From positions 496,001 through 560,000 of the forward strand of contig NZ_JAETXJ010000002.1 in NCBI RefSeq assembly GCF_022508225.1: 64,000 nt of DNA, in the 5' to 3' direction. The notes beneath the pieces were generated by a model. The model was given only the letters and a program-made list of their open reading frames with translations. It ran no database searches and was not told the origin of the DNA. Within the stretch, counting starts at the first letter, position 1, and each line of letters begins with the position of its first letter. Origin of the DNA: Desulfovibrio sp. UIB00 (GTDB lineage Bacteria; Desulfobacterota; Desulfovibrionia; Desulfovibrionales; Desulfovibrionaceae). Both the position numbers and the translations under genes were made by a program. Shown in pieces: positions 54,378-62,586 of the stretch.

Positions 54378-57197
54378 ATGGACAAGAGCAGATTTGTATA
54401 CGCTGGTATCCCCGGGCCCGGTAGTGGCCCCTGGCAGTTTATCGAGGATACTCGGGAGTCGCGTTCACAGGCACTTGATGAAGGCTGCAAGGCGTTCACG
54501 ACCACAAGCTTCAACTTTGAACCAGAGAAGGGCAAGGCTGAGCCTTTACGCTTCGGTGACCTGTGGCTGGACATCGACTGTAAAGAAGCTCCTTTCCTCG
54601 CAGTGATCGCCGCGCGGAGCTTCGTCAGGGACTTAGTCTTTGCTTATGATGGCTTTGACCCCGCCATGCTTGATTACTTCATGAGCGGTAGCAAAGGAGT
54701 CCATATTCGCATTCCAGCTGAAATGTTTGGCGGTGAAAATGGCCATCCCTTCTTGCCAAGGATACATTACAAGATGCTTAAGCGGCATTTTTCCCAAGCT
54801 TCGCACAACCAGAGGCTCGCAATGCTGGCCCTGGGGGTATCTATACCCGATGAAGTCAACGAAAAAACTATCGACGAAATTGTTGACTATAACCTGTATT
54901 CTAACGGCAAGGGACATCTGCTTCGTGCTCCCAATATCAAACGGCCAGACGGGCGTTACAAGGTGCAGGTCAGCGTAGAAGAGTTTCTTGAGCGGGATGT
55001 TGACTACCTGCTTGATCTAACGCGGGAACCAAGGGCAACTTCAATACCGTTGGTACCCCCCACTACAACTGGAATGACAGCTCTTTTTGATTACGCCCTG
55101 ATGAACTGGCAATCGCTGGAACCCCGTCCATACAACCTCCAGTCTCTTTCAGCGTGCCAGTTTATGCATCACTGTCACGAAAATGCTGCAAAACTCAGCG
55201 AGCCTGAATGGTTTATGATGCTGCGTGTGTTGGCTCCTCTGGGTGAAAAAGGCCTTGAACTGGCGCAGGAATACAGCCGCCCTTACCCAGGATACTCGGA
55301 GCAGAATACTCGCAGCAAGTTTCTACATGCCCTGTATAAAGGCTATCCAGCCAACTGCGAGGAAATTCAGAAAATCTTCCAGTGCAATCCTCGCTGCAAG
55401 GTTCGCAGTCCACTTGAGCTGGAGCGCAAGCGTCAGAGCGATGCGGTAGTTGTGGCTGAATCGTTTAGCCTGAAAACAGATGGTCTGTACTATTCCTCTT
55501 CCCGTGGCATGCTGGAAGACGATGGTTTCAAAGTGTGCAGCCCTCTGAAAATTCTCGGCAGGATGCGCAATACGGACGGAACTGGCTGGGCAAGATTGGT
55601 GGAATTGGTAACACCTGATGGCAAGGCCAACAAACTGAATATTCCCATGAGGGACTGTGTTGGAAGGTGCGATAATGTATTAGCTTTGCTTTGCGATAAT
55701 GGCCTTGAGCTGACCGGCGGAAAGATGGGGAAGTTTGTCATGGATTATCTACGCCTTGCTGCTACGGACAAGGTCTTCATCAACGTGGAGCGGCTGGGTT
55801 GGCATGGCAACCGGTATGTTCTTCCAGATGAAATTTTTGGCGAGGGCGGTAACGAAGAGATCAACTATACGCAGGAAAACGGGCTGTTCAATTGCGCTGG
55901 TGATCTTGCAGAGTGGCAGGAACACGTTGGCCGCTGTTGTTTAGGTAATACTCTGTTGATGCTGGTTACGGCATTTGCCTTAACAGGTCCGCTTCTGCGT
56001 CCCTGCGAGGTGGAAGGGGGCGGGCTGCACCTCTTCGGGCCCTCGTCGACAGGCAAAACCACTTTGGCGCTTTTGGCTGGTAGCCTTTGCGGTGGCAACG
56101 CTGACAAGGGGTATATTCGCCAGTGGAACACTACGGCGAATGCCGGAGAATATACGGCTGTACAGCATAATGATGGTCTGCTGGTGATGGACGAATCTGG
56201 CGAGGCCACCGCCGAGGCTCTGTACAAGTTGATGTACATGCTGTTCAACGGTCAAGGCAAGCAACGCATGCGGCCGGACTCTACCCAGCGCAAAGCTTAT
56301 CATTGGCTGATTCAGCTTTTATCTACGGGTGAACAGACGATTGATGAAAAGATTGAAGAAACTGGAAAACTCCGGGCCATGGCTGGGCAGAGCGTCCGCG
56401 TTGTCAATCTTCCCATCGACGGTGGAAAGGGCAAAAACGCCTATTCCAGCTTGAATGGGTTTGCGAATGAGGCGGCGTTGAGCGAACACCTTAAAAAAGC
56501 AGCCAAACGTTACTATGGAACACCTTTGAGAGCCTTCCTCACGGCCTTGTGCGGTGCCAACAGTAATGAACTGGATGCGAATCTGGCTGAAATCAAAGAG
56601 GGAATTGAAAAATTTGCCAAGGGATGCTGCCCTGACGTTTCATGCGGCCAGGTCCGTCGTGTGGCAGTTAAGTTTGGCCTGATAGCCGCTGCAGGCATAT
56701 TTGCCTCCAAGCATGACATTCTGCCCTGGACGCCTGAAGAATCAAGTGATGCTGTGGCAGAATGGTTTAAAGTCTGGCTTGATGAACGTGGTGGCATCGG
56801 CAATCTGGAAATCATGAAGGCGCTTGAGCGGTTTAAGGATTTCATTGCGCGTCACGGCAGGAGCCGCTTTGTTGAGGTGGACAGTCTGGGAGAGAGTATG
56901 CGCGATCTTGCGGGCTACAGGTGGGAGGACAAGGGGGAGCAGATGTTTTTCATGAACATCCCTACGTTTAACGACCTCGCCAAGGGCGTTAATAAGCACG
57001 AATTGCTAGACCACATGAAGCAGCAGGGCTGGCTCCTGATGAATGACAAAGGTAATCTTGTGACCACAAAGTGGATCAAGGGGCATAACGTTCGCGGTTA
57101 TGGCTTTATTCTGTCCGCCTGGGACGGTGAAGCCGGGCGGGGTAAGTCGCTGTCCCCTGAAGCAAATGTGAACATGAGTTTTGGTGACGATTTTTAA
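54378..57197 (+). CDS. AEP primase fused to DUF927-type helicase
   Basis: A 939-residue replication protein. The start is set at ATG 54378 (AAGGAAAG upstream); the longer frame begins inside the preceding gene. The N-terminal part has LWLDIDCKEAP (about 63) and SGSKGVHIRIP (103), the hDhD and SxH motifs of archaeo-eukaryotic primases. The central and C-terminal part is a DUF927-like ATPase: Walker A GPSSTGKTTLALLAG (553), Walker B LLVMDESGEA (601), then sensor QLLSTGEQT. Such proteins start replication of satellites and integrative elements. Iterons lie directly downstream. Confidence 0.8.
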   Translation: MDKSRFVYAGIPGPGSGPWQFIEDTRESRSQALDEGCKAFTTTSFNFEPEKGKAEPLRFGDLWLDIDCKEAPFLAVIAARSFVRDLVFAYDGFDPAMLDYFMSGSKGVHIRIPAEMFGGENGHPFLPRIHYKMLKRHFSQASHNQRLAMLALGVSIPDEVNEKTIDEIVDYNLYSNGKGHLLRAPNIKRPDGRYKVQVSVEEFLERDVDYLLDLTREPRATSIPLVPPTTTGMTALFDYALMNWQSLEPRPYNLQSLSACQFMHHCHENAAKLSEPEWFMMLRVLAPLGEKGLELAQEYSRPYPGYSEQNTRSKFLHALYKGYPANCEEIQKIFQCNPRCKVRSPLELERKRQSDAVVVAESFSLKTDGLYYSSSRGMLEDDGFKVCSPLKILGRMRNTDGTGWARLVELVTPDGKANKLNIPMRDCVGRCDNVLALLCDNGLELTGGKMGKFVMDYLRLAATDKVFINVERLGWHGNRYVLPDEIFGEGGNEEINYTQENGLFNCAGDLAEWQEHVGRCCLGNTLLMLVTAFALTGPLLRPCEVEGGGLHLFGPSSTGKTTLALLAGSLCGGNADKGYIRQWNTTANAGEYTAVQHNDGLLVMDESGEATAEALYKLMYMLFNGQGKQRMRPDSTQRKAYHWLIQLLSTGEQTIDEKIEETGKLRAMAGQSVRVVNLPIDGGKGKNAYSSLNGFANEAALSEHLKKAAKRYYGTPLRAFLTALCGANSNELDANLAEIKEGIEKFAKGCCPDVSCGQVRRVAVKFGLIAAAGIFASKHDILPWTPEESSDAVAEWFKVWLDERGGIGNLEIMKALERFKDFIARHGRSRFVEVDSLGESMRDLAGYRWEDKGEQMFFMNIPTFNDLAKGVNKHELLDHMKQQGWLLMNDKGNLVTTKWIKGHNVRGYGFILSAWDGEAGRGKSLSPEANVNMSFGDDF

Positions 57198-57390
57198 CCT
57201 GTGCGGCGCACAGAAGGGTTTGTGCGGTTTCTAGCCTGAAATAACTGTATATTGCTGGGGTTTCAGGCTCCGCACAAACGCACAGACCGCACAGCGATTT
57301 TTACCATGTTGCAAAAATGGTAATATGGGTTAGCCAAGAGCAGGATTCATCTATGCTGCGAAAAAGGTTGCAGCTAATATGGACAACGAA

Positions 57391-57426
57391 AAGGCCCGGC
57401 ATGGTAGAGTTTATGCCGGGCCTCTC
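57391..57426. terminator. Terminator after the primase-helicase
   Basis: A 10-bp stem GGCCCGGCAT/ATGCCGGGCC (57393-57402 with 57413-57422). On the - strand it is followed by TTTTCG, so it works best for the small - strand gene opposite and may serve both. Confidence 0.7.
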
Positions 57427-57431
57427 TAAGG

Positions 57432-57614
57432 TCACTTGCGTGCGGTAATCTTCAGATCAGAATGCAATAGGGAACCATAGCCAACTTTATGCATAAAGCT
57501 GTTCAAGTCTTGCCAATTCTTCAGCTCTGAAGCTGCTAGCCGGTGCAGTTGGATGGAGGGAGATGACGCTTCACCGCTGTGGTTGTTGTTACAGGCGTAG
57601 AGGATCTTGAACAT
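57432..57614 (-). CDS. Possible small protein (60 aa), unknown
   Basis: An ATG at 57614 opens a 60-codon frame (MFKILYACNNN at the start, LLHSDLKITARK at the end) that stops next to a good terminator. A GGAG lies 12 nt upstream, rather far. A longer frame reaching 57902 runs through the iterons and is unlikely. No family recognised. Confidence 0.35.
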   Translation of the reverse strand: MFKILYACNNNHSGEASSPSIQLHRLAASELKNWQDLNSFMHKVGYGSLLHSDLKITARK

Positions 57615-57772
57615 CTGCTTTCGATTTCTCCAGTATGTACAAACTAAAAAGCGCATTTTGGGTTTGTGCGGTTGTGCGGTTGTGCGGAAGCTCAAAACAC
57701 CTGAAGAACACAGGGGGTTTTGTAAAAATTCCGCACAAGGGCATTTGTGCGGCGCAGTGTCATCCTGTGCGG

Positions 57773-58218
57773 TGAGAACTGAGTATCGAGGTCTTAAGGC
57801 TTTCAGGGGTCTAAATTCGAGCAGGTTTTGTGCCCAGCCACAAATTCGCAGCCGGAAGGGCACGGGGCTTTTCTTGGCGCATTGAGCAGGCATCTTTGGC
57901 AATCATCGGAGTGAGCGGTCTGTATGGCCATGAACGGAGCCATGCCCTTTGTTGCTGCCCTTTGTATTCATGCTGGGGGATTCGCAGCAGATGATTCTCT
58001 GGCCTCTGGCCTGCTGTGCAAAAGGCTGCCTTAAAGGGGAAAGGCAAATCGATATGTTACTATTTTGTCAGAGGATCACCTCGGTTTCGCTGTGATTTTG
58101 AATGCCGGTGACTACGAAGCCAAGGCCTCGATGCGAACATGAAAGGGGGGTGATGAAAATTCCTTAGCACTCGGTGATACCCCTATCTATTCACTGCTGA
58201 TAGATGGGGGTGTAATAA
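57773..58218. other. Gap between iterons and DUF3987 gene
   Basis: No supportable gene. An imperfect inverted repeat near 58175-58207 (CCCCTATCTAT and ATAGATGGGGG) stands just beyond the stop of the DUF3987 gene and is its probable terminator on the - strand. Confidence 0.45.
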
Positions 58219-59937
58219 TTATGGTAATAAAGAGGATATAAGTGATTTCATTAAAAAATCCTTGTGAACTACACACAGGCGAGCTTTTTGGGGTTCAATG
58301 TGTTGACGGATAATGTTGAGCTTTTCAAGCGCATCAAGCGCAGGAAAAATGTTTTCATTTTTCATGTTTTCAATGCCTTTCGCTACATCGGTGGAGGTAA
58401 AGAAAGAATGTCTATGACGAGTGATCCAGTCAATTATTTTTTGCGCATCGTAGTATGCACTCAACCCACTGGGAGAGAATGCGTATTCAGCATGCGTGTT
58501 GAGTTGTCGGACTATTTTATCTGCCACTATTACATCTTTCCTAGATACCGATTCTTTTTCTGGTTGTTGATGACGCCAGATATGTAAAATCGTAGCAATT
58601 CTTGCAACTAACCCATGCAGTTTTCGGATGTAAGCATGATAATGTTCTTGATTTTTTGAAACTTCTTTTTGTCTTATTTCAAAATGTTCTTGAATGTCAT
58701 TGAGTTCAAGAATTGCTTCTTGCGAAAAATCTATTTCTACGAGTTCCCGTCTCGCTTCCTGCGTATAACTGCTTTGGAGCAAATCTTTTATATGTTCAAT
58801 ATATTTATTATAGTCAGTTTTTCCTGGCGCATCTTCAACTATTTTATGATATTTTCCACCAAAGCAAACTGCAAATCTTGGAGTTAGGCCATGTAATCCA
58901 AGTCGCTTGTTTGAATATAGTTGTCGCGCTATATCAGGGTTTATCACAAGTCCGATATTGAAGAATGGGTTTTTAAACGACTTTGTTCCATCGCGCTTGG
59001 TTTCCGTTATAAACTTTTCATAGTTATACGCTTTTGTAAAAATATCCAACGGCGATCTAGACGCAAATACGAGGTGCAAGAATGTGTTGCCTTCTGCGCT
59101 CGCAAAAGTAGTACCGCCTCCATTATTTTGCATTGTTTCATAGAGTTTGGGGAAAGAACTATTTTCTGTAAAAAGTACTGGAAGTGCGCTTATTTCGTCA
59201 ATGTTGTAATATGCATCTATTGTTTCATAGTCATGTTGAATTCTTTCGGCAAATTCTTGAAGTGATTCCTTGTTGATTTTTAGATTCTCGCAATGCTTTT
59301 TTTGGGATTGCTTCCGCGCAATATTTCTTGCCAGCTGACGGCTAGCTTTGTTAGCTGGGTTTGATAAATGGTCTGCATGTTCATTTTGTTTTTTATCTTC
59401 AAATAGGTAGTGTGGTTGCATAACCATCTTTAATACGTTGCTCTTCATGTTTCCAGATTCTGCACAAATCAACCCATATATAACAATCGCTTCTGACCAT
59501 GCATCGTTAATTTTACCGACATACTTCCCACGAGTTGCAGATGAAATTGAAAACAGAATAAGAAGTAAGACAGGAAGATAGTTCCATCCTGTGCGTCCTG
59601 CTATGTATATTACAATGTCCTTCAATTCTTCAGGAATATCATCAGAGGAAATGTCGCTTTTCGTGGGAAACATTTCATGCTCTGAAATAAAACGTGAATC
59701 AAGATTGTCTTTAAGTGTTTGTAGCTCATCCCTTAAATACTTTTCGGAATTAATACGGTTTGCTTCCCTCCTCGCAGATTCATATTTGATATATGCTTGC
59801 AGATAATCAGTTTCATGCAGCAGTTTCGCAAGGTTAGGATCGTCCAGGAGGCTACTTTTGTCATTACTGGCATAGGTTTTTTCTATTTTTTTAGGTTGCC
59901 TGATACTCTCTATGTACTTATTTGTTTTTTCTTCCAC
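58219..59937 (-). CDS. DUF3987-type mobile-element protein
   Basis: A 572-residue protein resembling the DUF3987 (YfjI-like) family of helicase-related proteins found near integrase genes on islands. Family-like features are GWNYLPVLLLILFSISSATRGKYVGKINDAW and AESGNMKSNVLKMVMQPHYLFE, in which a Walker A-like ExGxxKSN replaces the usual GxGKT. IDEISALP is a Walker-B-like motif. The coding sequence looks clearly more AT-rich than neighbouring genes, which points to a separate origin. It is transcribed toward the iterons and away from int. Confidence 0.65.
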   Translation of the reverse strand: MEEKTNKYIESIRQPKKIEKTYASNDKSSLLDDPNLAKLLHETDYLQAYIKYESARREANRINSEKYLRDELQTLKDNLDSRFISEHEMFPTKSDISSDDIPEELKDIVIYIAGRTGWNYLPVLLLILFSISSATRGKYVGKINDAWSEAIVIYGLICAESGNMKSNVLKMVMQPHYLFEDKKQNEHADHLSNPANKASRQLARNIARKQSQKKHCENLKINKESLQEFAERIQHDYETIDAYYNIDEISALPVLFTENSSFPKLYETMQNNGGGTTFASAEGNTFLHLVFASRSPLDIFTKAYNYEKFITETKRDGTKSFKNPFFNIGLVINPDIARQLYSNKRLGLHGLTPRFAVCFGGKYHKIVEDAPGKTDYNKYIEHIKDLLQSSYTQEARRELVEIDFSQEAILELNDIQEHFEIRQKEVSKNQEHYHAYIRKLHGLVARIATILHIWRHQQPEKESVSRKDVIVADKIVRQLNTHAEYAFSPSGLSAYYDAQKIIDWITRHRHSFFTSTDVAKGIENMKNENIFPALDALEKLNIIRQHIEPQKARLCVVHKDFLMKSLISSLLP

Positions 59938-60045
59938 GGCAAGTCACTCATTATGGTATATATTGTTCAGGTTTTCAGTAGCGCTGCTACGTAAATGATA
60001 TTTTATCGACACTGTGGGTGGTTTCAGTGTGGTCCAGTTTTCGAG

Positions 60046-61830
60046 TTATTCTTCCAGCTGTTGCAGTGTGTTAATCCGCAGTGTGAATTGTTCAATAACT
60101 TCAGAGTAAAGAGTCGCTGGAGAGAACTTTTCCCCATACTGCTTTGCGGCAAGCATGGGCAATTCATGCCCGAAGACCTGCCGAAAATAGTCGTTTTGCA
60201 AGCCACGTTGCTTGAAAAAGTCAGCAAAGGTATGCCGGAGTGAATGGAAGGTTTTACCCGAAGCTTCGCCAAGCGTTGCAGTCACAACGGCCTTGAACTG
60301 CTTGCCAGGCTGTTTGCCAAATTTGACCGCACCTTCCGATTTCTTCAGTTCCGGGAATAGCCTAATATGCTTATTCTTGGCAATTTCAGTATGATAGTCT
60401 AACAGGCCCATCTGTATAAGGTCTGAATGAATGGGGACAATTCTGCGTGCATTTTTGTTCTTCAGCAGCTTGGGCCTGCCAAGTTCATCAAGCCCGTTGA
60501 TGTTGATATCAATGACCCAGATTCCCTTTGTCTGGCTTTCATAGATGTCGGCACAGTGAAGCTGTGCAATCTCCTCGAGGCGCATGCCAGTGAAAAGGGC
60601 AATCAGAGGGATCCAGTAATAAGAGGGGGATTTGAATTCCTTTCTCGCGAACTTGGGATGCGCAAAGATTTTTGTGAGCTCGTCGGCGGAGAACGCCTGA
60701 CGCAGTTCAATCGCTTGGCGGCTGTCCTTGATCTGAAGATGGGTTGCCGGGTTAGCGTCCAATAGCCCCTCGCGCACATACCACGCAAGCATGCTTCCAA
60801 CGGCTTCTACAAGAATGTTGACTGTTGTGACACTCAAGGTGTCTTGGACCTTCAGGTCGAGCAGTTCCTGTATGCTTTTATCTCTGAATGCCTTAATTCG
60901 TGAGCGGTTAGGTGGGAGCTTTCTCAACGTTTCGCGAAAATGCCGCATATCCAAGCGGGTAATTTCTTTGATGGGCTTGTCGCCAATAATGGTCAGAAAT
61001 TCTTCCAGGCGTCCCCGGTGGTCCCTCACGCTGTGCTCACGCCATTCACCGTCCTGAAGTTTCTGGCCGATGTACCGTTCCATGGCTTCAGAATAAAGGA
61101 TTCCTCCCGTCTGCTGCTGGTGAACGTGCGTAGGCACCTCCAGCAAAGCAGGTGGCTCCTGTGCTGTGCATGAGATATCACAAGGCAACTTGCCAAAATC
61201 GCGCCCCATAACTTCTTCTTCCATCAAGAAATCGCCTTTGGTGCGGGCAATGTCGATGCGATGCCTGGTGATCTGCATCTCTTTATATGCTTTCACTATT
61301 TGCAGATAGTTTTCCCCAGCAAGCTCACTTCGTGTGAAAGCACCGGAACGAAGCAAGTCAACAATGCATTCTGGTGCAATCTGTTCAAGCAGTTGTGGTG
61401 AATTACAGTGCAGGAGTAGTTCGATTTGAGACGTTCTGAGCTGGTCGTATGTGATGTTGAGCTTTCCCACAGAGATGTTTTTACGCTCTGAAAGATCTGC
61501 GTGATCCTGTTCCAGCAAGCGCTGGAGCAGGATATTCATGCGACGGCGTATTTCCTTGTAGTCCAGCATAAACCCCTCAAGAATCATATTGCCAATTTCT
61601 GCGGACAGCATGCGGACGCGAAATCGCGCAATCCTCAGGTAGGATGTTTGCAGGCTAACGCGCAGCTCGGCCCGCCCAAGTGATTTTCGCAGGTTGGCGG
61701 GGAAGGCATATCGAAAATAGTAGATTTTTCTTTTGCAATAAAGATACGCAGGGGCTGACTTTTTGTCATCATCCTGATTGCTGGCGACGGCAGGCACAAG
61801 GTTGGAAATGGCGGGAAGAAGATGGGGCAT
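60046..61830 (-). CDS. Tyrosine recombinase (island integrase)
   Basis: A 594-residue integrase. The ATG at 61830 follows AGGAG; a longer frame to 61917 would run over the arm sites. The N-terminal part (YLYCKRKIYYFRYAFPANLRKSLGRAELRVSLQT) matches DUF6538, seen in large phage-like integrases. The core-binding domain is around 280-390. Catalytic residues are R in TGMRLEEIAQ (410), K region KNKNARRIVPIH, H-x-x-R in HSLRHTF (530), H in FGHELP (553) and Y in KQYGEKFS (563). It stands next to the tRNA-Leu attachment site and should drive integration and, with a helper, excision. Confidence 0.92.
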   Translation of the reverse strand: MPHLLPAISNLVPAVASNQDDDKKSAPAYLYCKRKIYYFRYAFPANLRKSLGRAELRVSLQTSYLRIARFRVRMLSAEIGNMILEGFMLDYKEIRRRMNILLQRLLEQDHADLSERKNISVGKLNITYDQLRTSQIELLLHCNSPQLLEQIAPECIVDLLRSGAFTRSELAGENYLQIVKAYKEMQITRHRIDIARTKGDFLMEEEVMGRDFGKLPCDISCTAQEPPALLEVPTHVHQQQTGGILYSEAMERYIGQKLQDGEWREHSVRDHRGRLEEFLTIIGDKPIKEITRLDMRHFRETLRKLPPNRSRIKAFRDKSIQELLDLKVQDTLSVTTVNILVEAVGSMLAWYVREGLLDANPATHLQIKDSRQAIELRQAFSADELTKIFAHPKFARKEFKSPSYYWIPLIALFTGMRLEEIAQLHCADIYESQTKGIWVIDININGLDELGRPKLLKNKNARRIVPIHSDLIQMGLLDYHTEIAKNKHIRLFPELKKSEGAVKFGKQPGKQFKAVVTATLGEASGKTFHSLRHTFADFFKQRGLQNDYFRQVFGHELPMLAAKQYGEKFSPATLYSEVIEQFTLRINTLQQLEE

Positions 61831-61883
61831 GGGGTTTTCTCCTGGCAACGGCAAAACGGGCTTGCGCCTAATTTTGTCGTGCC

Positions 61884-61905
61884 TTTGACCCCGCGCTTTG
61901 ACCCC
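61884..61905. repeat. Putative integrase arm sites, right end
   Basis: Two direct TTTGACCCC copies at 61884 and 61897, identical in orientation and spacing to those at the left end (14360, 14373). They lie just upstream of the integrase start, so integrase could also repress its own gene here. Confidence 0.6.
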
Positions 61906-61956
61906 ATAAGCTCCCAAGGGCGGGTTTTGGTCTGGTGCCTATGCTGGGCACAAGCC

Positions 61957-61998
61957 AAAAAAAAGAGTCGTTACAGGCTGTTGCTTGTAACGACTCTT
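61957..61998 (-). terminator. Island-encoded terminator for tRNA-Leu
   Basis: On the - strand a perfect 13-bp stem (61986-61998 with 61963-61975, 10-nt loop) is followed by eight T. It lies 2-3 nt inside the island from the tRNA repeat and so replaces the terminator left behind at 14202-14231. Confidence 0.8.
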
Positions 61999-62000
61999 AA

Positions 62001-62021
62001 AAGATGGTGCCGAAGGGGAGA
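62001..62021. repeat. Proximal attachment site of the island
   Basis: The 21 bases identical to 14256-14276. They cover the last tRNA-Leu bases including encoded CCA and 4 nt beyond, so integration leaves the tRNA gene intact. Confidence 0.85.
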
Positions 62022-62091
62022 CTCGAACTCCCACTCCCTTGCGAGAACTAGACCCTGAACCTAGCGTGTCTACCAATTCCACCACTTCGGC
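62005..62091 (-). tRNA. tRNA-Leu (anticodon CAG)
   Basis: 87 nt including an encoded CCA. Acceptor stem GCCGAAG/CTTCGGC, D-loop with GGTAGACACG, anticodon stem CTAGG/TCTAG with loop TTCAGGG (anticodon CAG), a long variable arm as in class II tRNAs, and T-loop GTTCGAGTC. It is the chromosomal target of the island. Confidence 0.95.
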
Positions 62092-62488
62092 GCGAAGATG
62101 TGTTTACGCCAACAGGGGGTGGCTGGCAAGTATTTTTTTTGATTTCGGCAAAAAAAGTTTATTGCGGCAAGTACGATAGACTCAATTTTCTTCCAAAGTT
62201 GGCTCCTGGGGCCGAATTTTGGGCTTGTCAGTGATGGCGCGAGCAAATGCCGTTTTTATCCCCGTCAGGGGCTGCCTGTGGTCGCAGCAATTCAGCCGCC
62301 GTGGCGGGGGCGTTTCGGGTAGACTCTTTTATCAATAATATGTGGGGCAACCTCAGAATCGTCTGGTTAGCGCTTGGGCACCATGCTTGCATCCACGGGC
62401 TGTGAGCTGTGCTTGCAGCAGCCTGTGCCTTCTGCGCCTTTTCGGGGCTGCGCGAGCACGCAGGGGATATTTTCAACTGTACGGAAAT
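62092..62488. other. Gap between tRNA-Leu and the flgF promoter
   Basis: About 400 bases with no supportable gene. A T-rich run near 62130-62150 and the tRNA-Leu promoter (- strand, reading toward the tRNA) are expected here. Confidence 0.4.
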
Positions 62489-62504
62489 TGGCCCGCATAT
62501 TGCA
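62489..62504 (+). promoter_or_regulatory. Sigma-54-type promoter for flgF
   Basis: TGGCCCG, 4 nt (CATA), TTGCA matches the RpoN consensus with one mismatch in the -24 box. Transcription would start near 62515, about 70 nt before flgF. RpoN control of rod genes is known in many flagellated proteobacteria. Confidence 0.6.
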
Positions 62505-62586
62505 AAAGCTCTGGCAAGGGCCATCAGGCCCGAGGTAGACGGTGGCGCTTCACCTTTAGCGCTGCTGCCAACACAAGGAGCTGCTT

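Larger units (their letters stand above)
57200..57772. repeat. Ten TGTGCGG iterons, candidate replication origin
   Basis: TGTGCGG occurs at 57200, 57221, 57665, 57673, 57681, 57746 and 57766 on the + strand and as CCGCACA at 57270, 57287 and 57731. Three copies at 57665-57687 repeat every 8 nt. A 7-mer is expected here less than once. The cluster begins at the end of the primase-helicase gene and spans its terminator. Iterons next to a replication gene usually mark an origin. Confidence 0.6.
14256..62021. mobile_element. Integrated genomic island in tRNA-Leu(CAG), about 47.8 kb
   Basis: The element is bounded by exact 21-bp repeats, one being the 3' end of tRNA-Leu. The integrase gene sits next to the tRNA, as in most tRNA-targeted elements. 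Matching arm-type repeats lie near both ends. It also carries an AlpA-like small DNA-binding protein, a primase-helicase, an iteron cluster and a recombination module. No conjugation, capsid or packaging gene is recognisable, so it is not an obvious ICE or prophage. It could be a mobilisable island or satellite. Cargo is dominated by defence-type genes. Confidence 0.85.

Noticed and set aside
57811..58047. 78-codon - frame near the iterons
   Set aside because: No ribosome-binding site and it overlaps other non-coding signals.
14256..62021. The island as an intact prophage
   Set aside because: No capsid, terminase, portal, tail or lysis gene is recognisable despite ERF, primase and integrase genes.
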